From Portulaca oleracea (lineage: Eukaryota; Streptophyta; Magnoliopsida; Caryophyllales; Portulacaceae), in contig CM055893.1 in assembly GCA_029582165.1 (NCBI GenBank), positions 27,830,679 to 27,894,678 of the forward strand: DNA of 64,000 nucleotides, in the 5' to 3' direction. Below the pieces are notes generated by a model. It was not told the origin of the DNA and made no database searches. It saw nothing but the letters and a program-made list of their open reading frames with translations. The translations under genes were made by a program, and so were the position numbers. How positions within the stretch are numbered: the stretch's first letter is position 1; each line of letters opens with the position of its first letter. Of the stretch, positions 46,878 through 57,555 are shown in pieces.

Positions 46878-46990
46878 GAGTTCAAGCATTAAATTGCCCT
46901 TGAACTTGGAAGAAAAGTCAAAATTGCCTCAAAGTTTTTTTTGTTAACATAATACCATTAAAATTGGAAAACCGGATCTAATTGCCCTTT
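46878..46990 (+). repeat. MULE left terminal inverted repeat
   Basis: Pairs with 54920-55029. Alignable blocks are attaaattgcccttgaactt, aattgcc, tttttttgttaac and ataccattaaa. The promoter of the GRF ORF should lie in or next to this repeat, as in MuDR. Confidence 0.85.
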
Positions 46991-47321
46991 GGGTGACCTT
47001 TTACCGGGAAGTGGTGTTTTAATGACGATTAGACGTGATGTGATTGTAATGATGGCGCTGATGGTGTGGATAATACGTTAACCAACACCCGTTGAAATTC
47101 AAAGCTAACTCCTCTCCTTCCTCTTCTTTAAAAACCCTGCAATCCCCATTTCATCTTCATCTTCATCTTCTTCTTCGTCGAATCTTGTCTGTCTTTCTCT
47201 ATAGTTGACCCTTAAGGTTTCCTCTTCTCTTCATCTTTCTCTACTTCAAAGCTCTCAAATTTCTCAGTTCCCCTCCCTCCCCTCAACCATAGCGGATGGT
47301 ATTGTCGACCATGCCAATGTT

Positions 47322-47738
47322 ATGGTCTGCCGATCCTGTCCTTGTTACTCAGACACGGACATGACCTGCTTGTGTGGGCTTCCTTGTGTGGTTCGGGTGT
47401 CTATGACACCATCGAACCCACTGAGGAGGTTTGCACGATGCAGGTTTCATGGTGGCCCCCAAGGGTGTGACTACTTCGACTGGGTTGATGACCTCTTGTG
47501 CACAACCCTAACTACCCCTGCTATGGCAACCATTGTCAGAAATGCGGCCTTGGCTGCAGAATTATCTAGGACCACAAGGAAACTCTCCAAGCTGAGGAGA
47601 TATCATCAGGAGAACTTGGGCCAACTCATCGACGCAGAGCACCATGTTTGGGTGCTCAAGATGTCTCGAAAGAGGCTTCTGGTGTTGATGGGTTTACAGT
47701 TTGTGGTCCTGGTGGGGGTGATGCTTAAGAAGGTCTAG
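47322..47738 (+). CDS. GRF-type zinc-finger protein carried by the MULE
   Basis: 138 residues from the first ATG. The frame is open further upstream to about 47205 without another ATG. The GRF zinc finger occupies roughly the first half, with CLCGLPCVVR then FARCRFHGGPQGCDYFDW. This supplies the C-x-C...C...C ligands and the aromatic FxW end of the zf-GRF family. A charged, helix-prone segment follows (LAAELSRTTRKLSKLRRYHQ). The C-terminus is hydrophobic (LLVLMGLQFVVLVGVML) and could be a tail anchor. GRF fingers bind single-stranded nucleic acid in other proteins. The ORF is uninterrupted, unlike most TE genes here, and is convergent with the transposase 0.9 kb away. The upstream 47130-47200 is pyrimidine-rich leader-like sequence. 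The role in transposition is unknown. It may be a captured host gene. Confidence 0.7.
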   Translation: MVCRSCPCYSDTDMTCLCGLPCVVRVSMTPSNPLRRFARCRFHGGPQGCDYFDWVDDLLCTTLTTPAMATIVRNAALAAELSRTTRKLSKLRRYHQENLGQLIDAEHHVWVLKMSRKRLLVLMGLQFVVLVGVMLKKV

Positions 47739-50665
47739 TTTGAGGGGGGGAGGGGCAAGGAAGGTGAAGGTCAAGCAAGGTCAAGGTCAAACAAGCAAGG
47801 TCAAGCAAGCAGCAGTAGCAGGAAGCAAAAATCTTTTTTTTTTTTTTTGTGGGCGGTGAAGGGAAATTTTTTGGGTGTGGTTACTGGAAATTTGAGTAAC
47901 ACACCAATGGAAATTGTTTTGGTGGTATTTTAATTTGGTTGCCCATGGCATGCTCTACTCTTTTGATGCCATGGATGATGTTTAGGGTTTTAGTTTTTTA
48001 GGTTTCAATTTAGGGTTTACTATGTCAATGTTGATGGATGATGTATGCAGCTTGCTGAATGAATGAATGAAATCCTTCCTTTGGGCACATTTCTTGTTTG
48101 AGTTGGAATTTTTATTTTCTGTTTTGGTATATTGTTTAGGGTTTATTTGACAGTATTGAATTGGTATGTTCTTAATTTGTATGTTTTTGATTTGTTATGA
48201 AAGAATGGAACAATATTGATCAGATTGGCATGTTCTAATTTGTTATAAAACATGCATGAGTGCATACTTCAAACATCTGTTTAAATGGTTAAAAAGTGGA
48301 TTATGAGATTGAAAGAAGAAGGGAACATTGATGGGAACCTACCAAAATCATGTCAAACATTGAATGCATTAAATGGCAAAGTAAAATGAGCAAACAACCC
48401 AAATAAATGATCATCATTTGAAGGAATATGTTGTTGATACATCATTGTTTGATATTGACTTCAACCATCAAATGCACACAAATAGCAAGAGTGCCCAAAA
48501 AATATACTAAATACATATTCCTCCTCTATTCTATCAAAAGCTTTCATTTGACAAAATAAGTACATGCAACTACCAAGTTTTCATTGTCATGTACATGACC
48601 AAAATGAACTTACACGCAGCAGCATCAAAAAAGAAACCTAAACTTCATCAAAACCATTTTCTTCTTGGTGGTGGTGATTGTTGGGGTTGAGGTGGTGTGC
48701 TAGTGAATGATTGCTGGCTTAACATATCAACTGTTGGGGTCCTCCTCACTTGCAGCTTCATTCTTGCTTCAGTAGAGGGAGCAGTAGTAGTTGCAGCAGA
48801 TGGAGCAGTGGAAGTTGCAACAGAGGGAGCAGTGGATGCCTTCCTTTTTATGACATTGGTGGGCTACAAAAGAAATATAGAAATTAAAATCCAAAAAACA
48901 TAAAACGCTAAACCCTAACTGTCAAAAAGTGATGTCATTTACATACCTGAGGGTTTGTTGGAGGATTTGGATAATTTTTTCTGTTGTGGCCCTCATTCCC
49001 ACAAAAAGAACAGTGCATTCTCTTCCCATTCTTGCTGACTCTGCCCCTGACATTTTCCCCCACCTCTAGTCTTCTCTTGTACTTTTGATGGTCTTTTTCT
49101 TTTGTTTGAAGAAAGGGGATGCCACTTCATGGCCAGGTGCCTTTTTCCACATGTCAGGTCCACTTGTGGGCACAAGGGTATGACTATAGCATTGCCTGAG
49201 CTTGATAGTGGCATAACAATCATCCACAAAACTTGCTGGCTCAATTCTCTCAACCCTCATAACTGCTATGGAATGGTTGCAAGGGATACTACTTAGTTCC
49301 CAAGAGTTACATGTACAAGATCTGACTTGTAAGTTGACAGAATGCTCCTCTCCATAACCATTAGTTACACTATATAAGCCATTAGCAGCCTTTGTTACCT
49401 CCCAATGCTTAGAACTATTTATTCTGTCATTTAACTTCTTCCTAATTCTAGGAGCCATAGGCACCTGAAGGTTACAAGTCCACCCATTCTTTTCACCCAC
49501 TCTTTTCATCACCATTTTGAACATACTTCTTAATAGTGAAACAATAGGTAGATACCTTGCTTCCATGATGAAAGAATTGAAGATCTTTGCAATGTTGTTG
49601 TCCATTGAGTCAAACTTTGTATGATACTTGAAAAAAGCCCTACAAAAGTGTTCCACCCTCTTATTCTCCAAGCTCTCCCAAGCCTCAGGACTGATTGACT
49701 TCATTTCAGTAGCATACTTCTTCATGTGGGGTTCTGTAGTTGATTTAGCAATGTTCCAAAACAACTTCTTGTACAAATCACCCTTGAAGTTCTTCTTCAA
49801 GGTAGCATAAACATGCCTAGCACACATCCTGTGCTCAACATGAGGAAGGTACTTCTTAACAACTTCAATCAAACCCTTCACAATGTCAAGTTCATAATAT
49901 AAATTAAATGACTTTAATAATAAACCCTAAAAAATAAAATTTCAAATGAAAAACAAAGTTAGTTACTTTCTGCTGATCATAAATGAGAGTCCATTCAACT
50001 CCCTCAGCCATGCCCAAATATATTGCCAACTACTCTATAATCCACTCCCACACCTCTTTTGTTTCACACTTTACAACTCCCCATGCCACTGGATACATTT
50101 GGTTATTAGCATCCCTGCCAACAGCAACAAAAAGTTGTCCGTCCCAAGGACCCTTCAGAAAATATGCATCCAAGCTAAGCACCTTTCTACAACCCTCAAC
50201 TAGTCCTTTCTTTAATACACCAGGGCATATGTACACAAACTAGAACACATGTTCCCCATTGGGTGAAGGGGTTGTCTTCAACTGAATTGTGGTGCACAGG
50301 TTCTTCTTCTGAAGTTCCCACAGGTAGTCCCTAAGCTGTGCAAATTGACTCCTGTAGTCACCAATGATAGAGGCCAATGCCTTCCTCCTAGCCCTTGTAC
50401 ACATTGACATAGTTGCCTTATAGTTTAAATCCACCTTAACCATCTCTTGCAAGTCTCTTGCCCTCCAAGATGGATTGATCCTAAACATCTCCCTATAATG
50501 CTCAGCCTACCATTTTACACTCATGTTCCTATGTCCATCTTGCATACTATAAGAATACAAGTTTGTTCCTTGTCTAGTGTCTTGATTTGGAAACTCTTTT
50601 CCTTCCCAACCTGTGAAGAGTACATCCTCCACTTACAACCATCAGCTTTACACTCTAGTGTGTAC

Positions 50666-51282
50666 TGTTGGGTGTGAAGACCAATTTGTTGGGAGTGGAG
50701 ACCGAATATGAAGAAGGAGCGGAAGAAGGAAGATGATCGAAAGAAAGAAGAAACGCTGTCAGCGGCCGAGACATGCTGCCCGCGCCTAGTCCAAGGCCGC
50801 TCGAGATGACACGCTGCCAGTGTTTGGTGGCGGTCGCGGGCTATTTTGATGGCCCGCGTGTGATGGCCCACGTTTGTGTTACTTCCTTGCGACGACTATT
50901 TTCTAGGTTTTACCCTAGGGTTTCCTTATGTACCTTCTAGTATATATAGGGGTCTTGTTTTCCTTATGATATACCACAATAGCAATTGAGAGTGTTTCAT
51001 CTTATACCACAAGAGATTGACTTGTAATCTCTGTGTTCCTAAGGGAGTAGTGTGAGGCTCAACTGTGAGTGTTGAGTTCTCAAGTTGTAACTATAGGAAG
51101 GTTGTGAGAGATTGTGGAGGTCTGGGAATCTCTGAAACACCGTTGTAATCCTCTGATAGTGCATCGTTCGTGGTTTTTTCTTGGTTTGAGTTTTTCCACG
51201 TTAATTCCTTGTGTCGAATCTTTATTTATTTTTCGCCCTTTATTATTGTTTGTCTGCTAACTACACCCTGAGAATCCTAACA
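50666..51282 (+). repeat. 5' LTR of the MULE-nested Copia
   Basis: Starts tgttgggtgtgaag and ends atcctaaca. A TATA box (tagtatatatagggg) is near 50938. A CG-rich region at 50755-50875 (ggtggcggtcgcgggc and tgatggcccgcgtg) lies about 65 bp upstream of it. Confidence 0.92.
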
Positions 51283-51334
51283 ACTGGTATCAGAGCTTTG
51301 GTTGGAGTGTGGTTGATCTGCAGACTGAGAAGCA

Positions 51335-51973
51335 ATGGCGGGCGCTATTGTGAAGATTCCAGAATTCGATGGGAAAGACTACGCATGGTGGAGGATGCGC
51401 GTTGAGGATGTGCTCTGCCAACAAAGGTTGCATCTTGCGATGGGTGATAAGCCACAAAAGATGGAACAGAAGAATTGGGAAGAGCTTGATGGTCAGGCGT
51501 TCAGTACGGTCAGGCTAACGCTAGCTCAAAACGTGGCTTTCAACATCAAAGATCAAAAAACGACGAAAGATCTGTTCGAGGCCTTGCAAAACACATATGA
51601 GAAACCTTCGGCAGTGAACAAGGTATGTGTGTTACGTCGTTTGTTTGAATTTAAGATGCAAAAGTCTGGTGATATGCATGATAGTATGAATGAGTTGCAT
51701 ATAATACTATCAAAGTTAACCTCTGTGGGATTTAATTTCGACGATGAGATGAATGCTAACATACTATTGGCTACCCTACCTAAGTCTTGGGAAAATTTCA
51801 TGACTTCTGTAACTTCTTCAACTAAGAAGGGTGAGAAACTGAAGTTTGGGGAAATTAGAGACTTTATCCTGAATGAAAGTATTCGTAGGAAAGATTCTGA
51901 TGTGTCTGAGTCTTCGGGGAATGCTTTGACTGTTAGGGGTAGAAGGAATAGTGGGAGTTCAGGTCGGGGTTGA
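51335..51973 (+). pseudogene. Copia gag, truncated by a stop
   Basis: 212 codons from ATG: MAGAIVKIPEFDGKDYAWW, then LFEALQNTYEKPSAVNKV and ILLATLPKSWENFM. These are hallmarks of the Copia gag (UBN2-type) domain. The frame stops at a TGA after SGSSGRG. Downstream in frame is the zinc knuckle LRWNCGDRGHFRRDC, whose first Cys is replaced by Arg, so the nucleocapsid motif is broken as well. Confidence 0.85.
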
Positions 51974-52492
51974 TCAAAATCTAGAGGTCGAAACATGGAG
52001 CAAGTGTTGCGTTGGAACTGTGGTGATAGAGGTCATTTTCGTAGGGATTGTCCCAAACCCAGGAAGAGAAATCATAATGACCATAACTCTGTATATTCTG
52101 CTGAGGATATTGGTGATGCCCTAACTGTTAGTGTTGACAAGTCAGAAAGGAGTTAGGTGATAGATTCGGGTGCTTCGTTTCACTCTTCGTCTAGCAGGGA
52201 GTCCTTTAGCAATTTTGTCAGTGGGAGTTTTGGCAGGGTTAGGCTTGCAAACGGTCACAACCTAAAGGTGCTAGGAAGAGGTGATGTGAAAATTAAAACT
52301 TTTAAGGGTGGAACTTGGAGGTTGAAGAATGTTCGGTATATCCCGGGTTTCACCAAGAACCTTGTATCTGTGAGTCAACTAGATGAGGAGGGGTTCACGA
52401 TGAGATTTGAAGATGGTCATTGGAGGGTAACGAAAGGATCTCTGATAATTGATAATGGCGGGAAAAAAGGGCGAATTATATTCTGTCATTGA
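51974..52492 (+). pseudogene. Copia zinc knuckle and protease remnant
   Basis: Continues the gag frame with the degraded knuckle, a second in-frame stop at about 52156, then the protease motif VIDSGASFHSSSSRESF and LKNVRYIPGFTKNLVSVSQL. Asp-Ser-Gly is intact. The frame ends at 52492 (KKGRIIFCH) where integrase should follow. Instead there is a 300-bp remnant (52500-52800) rich in Arg/Thr codons that I cannot place. Confidence 0.8.
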
Positions 52493-52883
52493 TAACTCTA
52501 ACATGTCGGTTCATGCTCATCAAAGGCGTGTTAGCTTCTCTGATGAGAGAAGGGTACCAGAAACGAGGAGGTTTCCGGTCGACACTACGGAAATGGATGA
52601 TCAGCCGAGGACGCATCTAACCTGGATGGGAATTCGACAATTTCAACACGAGGTAAAATCCCAATCCATAATTCCCCTAAGTTGACGATGATGCATATGT
52701 TGAAGTTGCAAGGGCATGATCAGTTCAAGTGGGAGCCTGTTGCAAAAAGAGGAGTTGATTGGAGGTCAACTGAGACCTCTGTTGATCTTTGCTGAATAAC
52801 ATCAAGATGGATGCACTAGAGGATTCGAGAAGGGGTTGAAGTGGTAGAAGATTGCGTCTGCAATTGGTCTTCAAGTGGGAGAT

Positions 52884-53500
52884 TATTGGGTGTGAAGACC
52901 AATTTGTTGGGAGTGGAGACCAAATATGAAAAAGGAGCGGAAGAAGGAAGATGATCGAAGGAAAGAAGAAATGTTGTTAGAGCCCGAGACACACTGCCAG
53001 TGCCTTGTCCAGTGGCCGCTCCAAATGACACTCTGCCAGCGTTTGGTGGCTGCCGCAGGCTATTTTGATGGGCCGCGTGTGATGGCCCACGTTTGTGTTA
53101 TTTCCTTGCGATGGCTATTTTCTAGGTTGTACCCTAGGGTTTCCTTTTGTACCTTCTAGTATATATAGGGGTCTTGTTCTCCTTATGATATACCACAACA
53201 GTAATTGAGAGTGTTTCATCTTATACCACAAGAGATTGACATGTAATCTCTGTTTTCTTGAGGGAGTTGTGTGAGGCTCATCTGTGAGTGTTGAGTGCTC
53301 AAGTTGTAACTCTAGGAAGGTTGTGAGAGATTGTGGAGGTATGGGAATCTCTGAAACACTGTTGTAATCCTCTGATAGTGCATCGTTCATGGTTTTTTCC
53401 CGGTTTGGGTTTTTCCACGTTAATTCCTTATGTCGAATCTTTATTTATTTTTCGCCCTTATTATTGTTTGTCTGCTAACTACGTCCTGAGAATCCTAACA
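52884..53500 (+). repeat. 3' LTR of the MULE-nested Copia
   Basis: Aligns end to end with 50666-51282. The terminal TG is mutated to TA. Differences are concentrated in the CG-rich block, 52975-53095. Confidence 0.92.
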
Positions 53501-54919
53501 TGTATCTCCCTTTATCATTCTTCGTTACCCTAAAGTTATAACCTCCCAGAATCCTATATTCAGTAACAGCTTTCTCTGCATCCTTCTTCTCAAGGAAGGT
53601 CATGCCACATACAAGCCTACGAGGATTTTTTGGATTATACTTGGGGTATTGCAACTTTTTTTTCCTCTTACACCTCTCTTTCTTTTTGCCTTCACCTTCC
53701 TCATCCTCACTCTTTGGACTGCTAGGACAGTCAGAGTCATGGTATTTTTCATCTCCTTAGCACCCATCTACTTTTACATCATCACCATTGTCATTTTGAT
53801 TTTCCAGCTCCAACAGTTTCCTCTTACTTTCAATAGTTTCCTTCAACTGCTTCTTCTTCTTCCTCAATGCCACATCCTCTTCATCATCACCATCAGAACC
53901 ATTTTCATCATCACTGTCTCCATCATCATCCTCACATTTATCCTCCTGAAAGTACAGGGTCATCCTCATCTTCATCATCTTCCTCCCTTTGATCCACATC
54001 CAGTTGATCATTGTTACCAATTTCCACAATATCATTGCAACCATGATCAACATACAGCCTAACAAAATCACATCCATTGAGTAATGCAATCAATTCTGTT
54101 AGTTCTTTATCTCCATCCAATGGGACTAAACTCCCCTCAAATGGCCAACCTAGTTTGCTAAAATAAATCTTCATGATCCTGTCCTTTGTGTATCCTAACT
54201 CCACCACAATCTCAACCAAGTCATCTATACTTAGGTAATCAGGGTCTACATCAATCTCAGACAGCTCACATTCAACATATCTTAGATACCCCTCACTTTC
54301 AAACTCATCCCATGGAAGATATGCAACATACCCATGATCAAACCCTAAAAAATAACAAAAATTTATCAAAATTAGTCACATTTAACATTAAGGCAGAGAC
54401 ACCATTCAAACAGAGTAAACCCTCAACCCATTAAACCCAGAAAAATGCCAACATCACAAAAACCCTAGAAATCTCATAATTTTGCATAATCAGTACCAAA
54501 AAAAATCATCTTTAACGAAAATACAACACATACCTGCATCATCAAACTCATATGGAACCATCATACAAACAAGCCCTAATCTTTACTGTTCCAATGAAGT
54601 TGAACAAAACTTACCTTAAAACACTTGCTGCTTCTGAGTCCGAAAATGGAGATGAAGCTCCAAAGGAAATCAATGGCCACAACAGAGTCGACAATGATGA
54701 AGTTGACGTCAAGAATCGGAAGCAGGTTGGGGATGATGGAATGAAAGGAAGGAGAAAAGGTTGGAGTTGTTTTTTGAATGGAGGGAAGTGACGAAATAAA
54801 AGGGGACCAGTGCCTTTAATACAACTTTTTAATTTGTTAAACATAATTAAGGAGGGAAAAACAATTAACCTGCACAAAACTTAGTAAATCACCTGAAACT
54901 TAGAATATCATGTCAAAAG

Positions 54920-55029
54920 GGCAATTTTGTTTCTTTTAACCAGTTTAAGGGTATTACGTTAACAAAAAATTTTTTTAGGGCAATTTGGATTTTTCTGCCA
55001 AGTTCAAGAGCAATTTAATTCGAGAACTC
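54920..55029 (-). repeat. MULE right terminal inverted repeat
   Basis: Reads inward as attaaattgctcttgaactt, then aaattgccctaaaaaaattt, ttgttaacgtaatacc and caaaattgccctttt. It adjoins the 5' end of the transposase gene. Confidence 0.85.
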
Positions 55030-55168
55030 TCTGAGAATATGAATTACCCTCTGCAATTGAGATTGCCAATATTATTGCTTCACCAACAAGTGACTGATAG
55101 CTTCCCCATTCAAGAAGTGATCAAAGACCAGCATAAAATGACACACAACAAAATTGTTTTTCTTTTGG

Positions 55169-55730
55169 GATATTAGATGATAATATACTAACCTTTAGGG
55201 GTATTGGATTATAATATACCAACTTTTACTATTGGACAACAATATCCCTGACCTTTATACTTAGGTGAGATTATTATACCAACAGTGACTAAGGGGGTGG
55301 TGACTGGTTAAATGGTCTCGATTCTGACGTGATAGACAGAGGGAAAATAACCGGTAATTTCCCAGTAACCCTGTTAACCCCTCTATTTTCTCACTAACCC
55401 ACATTTAAAAAAAATTGGCCCTAACACAGTGACTAATGGAGTGGTGAACCGGTCTTCATACTGACGTGGAACACAACCAACTAATGTCTTGTAATGTGGG
55501 TTAGTGAGAAAAACTAAGGGGTTAATGAGGTTATTGGCTTGGGACAATTTTTTTCCCTTCGCCAGCCACGTTAGCACGCATGGAGATTGGTTCACCACCC
55601 CCTTAGTTACTGTTGGTATAATAATGTCATCCAGGTATAAAGGTCAGGGATATTGTTGTCCAATAGTAAAGGTTGGTATATTACAATTCAACACCCCCAA
55701 AGGTTGGTAATTATCATCCAAAAACCCTTC
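55169..55730. mobile_element. Foldback MITE with ~140-bp inverted arms
   Basis: The left arm 55169-55310 and right arm 55595-55730 are inverted copies. Both read gtaatataccaac-like text, then ctattggacaacaatatccc, then tgacctttatac and ttattataccaacagt. The middle also carries a weaker inverted pair (tgtgggttagtgagaaaa). The flanks are T-rich (ttttctttt / ttctctttt), so a 9-bp duplication is possible but not certain. There is no ORF. Confidence 0.8.
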
Positions 55731-57141
55731 TCTTTTCATCTATTCTAGCTAGGAGGGGGAGGCTGTAGGTGAAAAAAATGGAATGTTCTGCCTGGATATC
55801 CTTTTTTTTTAATTATAATCATTTTTTAAGAGAACTAACAAGATTCATCATTAAGACTAGAACCCCCTGTAAGTAGATGGTGGAATTTTTTGTATATACA
55901 ATTTGATCGCTAAAAAAGGCTATAAACCATTGGTCATCAGATTTCTAAATCAATTTTCATAAGTGTCTGCCATGTTACGCCTTCCATGAAATATGAAAAT
56001 ACACAATTGGTACTGCTTTTAAGTTGTCCTCATGGATTTCATTAAATTATATGATCGATAATGCCTCACAGATATACACAACATTCATCGTTAGTTTCAC
56101 ATATAACATGATAGAACAAGAATGCAATAGTACTTGGCAGTGGTCTGATAAAAATTCTAACTTCAAAATCACTTTTACTTCATATGCCATCAATCTAAAA
56201 CTTGTCAACTGCCAAAACAGTTCAATCATCATACTACAATAGATACCTTCAAGGCATTCTCATTGTTCATGCTTATATCTTGGTAACATTAATCACTTCA
56301 TCAAAAATACATTCACAATTCTTCAAGTAATGCTTTTCAAACTAAGTAGATTCCTACGGATCATATTAAACAACTTCTATTCATAACATGGTAGACCTCT
56401 AACTGAGCCTTTAGGAAGCAACATGTATACTAATTTAGTTAATGACCTTAGTTGTTTGTTTTGGCATGCATCATTGAGAAGTCCACTTAAAAAATGGAAA
56501 AGCCAAGCATCCTAAGAGACCCATTTGCACCCACCAACCCACACACATACACACACACGCTCGATCGTATGAATGCACACCAAGCAAGCATGCATGCAAA
56601 AGACACAATGAGCATCATTATCAGCATCAAACATCCACTCAAATCAATGGAGCTATACAAAGAAACTTTGTGCAGTTCCGTCATTGATCAATATTCCCAA
56701 ACTCACCTTACTGAGTAGCCTCATGGAGGTATTGGAGCAATGTTATGGTATTTTGGTCAAAATTTGCAAACACTTCAGGAAGAAGTTTGGAGATTCGAGA
56801 AGACTAGCATTGTTTTGTTATGCAGAATCATATCACTTATATTTAATTATTTGAAACTACCATCAGTACTGGTCAACCTCGATATCTCCAGTTCCTAATA
56901 TTAACTGAACAAGATTTCTCATAATACACTACTAAAGTGCAAAATCAACCAAACACTTCCATGGGCTGTTGAATGCCACAATTAGAATTTACATTCTTAT
57001 AGGGCCTCTCATGCAAATGTCTATGAGATTGTAGCGTGAATGGTACAACATATGCTAACCTTTCCTAATGAATTAATTTTAAGCCTATTAACTATTAAGA
57101 TTTGAACTTCGCACCTCTCATTATGATACCCTGATCAAAAC
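55731..57141. other. Unassigned AT-rich sequence
   Basis: Apart from a short ca-rich run near 56535, I find no coding domain, terminal repeat or primer site. Confidence 0.35.
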
Positions 57142-57555
57142 TGTTGAGATCATTTCAAGAATATAATAACATTTTATTAGAAGGTTGCTTTTGGACTGTA
57201 ATATGCTGGTATTGAGAGTATATTCCTTCAAAATGTCTCTCCTATGTTCTAGAAATATGTTAGCTATTTTTAGAAGATGTTTTTTTTTCTGTTTTTTAGT
57301 TGTTATTTCTGTTTTGAATCTGTTGCTAAAAATTAGCTCATGATCTTCAGTTATTTTCGTTAGCTATTTAAAGTGTAAAGTTATGAGGTGTTTTTCATCT
57401 CAGATAATCAAAGCTTTTCAATTTCCTACAATACATTTTCTCTAATTTGCTTTTTTATCATTCTGATTCAGAATATACTGTCAAAAAACCAATAAAGTGG
57501 TATTAGAGCTCTCTTTTTACGGGGCCTGCGAAAGAATAACAAACACTTAGTGAAA

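Larger units (their letters stand above)
50666..53500 (+). mobile_element. Internally deleted Copia element inside the MULE transposase
   Basis: LTRs are 50666-51282 and 52884-53500, 617 bp each. Flanks tgtac / tgtat form a 5-bp duplication with one mismatch. The primer site ctggtatcagagctttgg is at 51284-51301, and the purine tract aagtgggagat at 52873-52883. The interior keeps gag and protease, then jumps to a non-coding remnant, with integrase and reverse transcriptase missing. The LTRs differ at roughly 50 of 617 sites by eye, so the insertion is old. Confidence 0.92.
48648..54370 (-). pseudogene. MudrA-like MULE transposase, split by a Copia insertion
   Basis: In minus order: an N-terminal PB1-like region (54369-53938, with YLRYVECELSEIDVDPDYLS and ELIALLNGCDFVRLYVD); an acidic and Lys-rich linker; then the MuDR DNA-binding domain, broken at KGRY / LECKADGCKWRMYSS by the Copia at 50666-53500. 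Next comes the DDE transposase with the first Asp in SLDAYFLKG (near 50175), second Asp in YDQQK (near 49975), and the CARHVYATLKKNF motif (49825). The SWIM finger CTCNSWELSSIPCNH is near 49295. A C-terminal zinc knuckle, CSFCGNEGHNRKNY (near 49000), has its last Cys changed to Tyr. A Thr/Ala/Pro-rich tail ends at 48648. At least two introns are visible (about 49971-49882 and 48946-48864). An in-frame stop (IIE-stop-LAIYL) and a frameshift near 49066 add to the damage. It was autonomous-type but is now inactive. Confidence 0.88.
46878..55029 (-). mobile_element. Mutator-like element (MULE) with two convergent genes
   Basis: The left end (gagttcaagcattaaattgc...) and right end read inward are inverted copies over roughly 110 bp, sharing attaaattgc(c/t)cttgaac and ttttttgttaac(a/g)taatac. 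A perfect 10-bp target duplication, tctgagaata, flanks the element at 46868-46877 and 55030-55039. Inside, the transposase gene reads leftwards from near the right end and a GRF zinc-finger ORF reads rightwards from near the left end. A Copia element with its target copy accounts for 2840 bp, so the MULE itself was about 5.3 kb. Confidence 0.92.

Noticed and set aside
53649..54062. 137-codon plus-strand ORF
   Set aside because: It is the antisense shadow of the acidic/Lys-rich linker of the MULE transposase on the minus strand.
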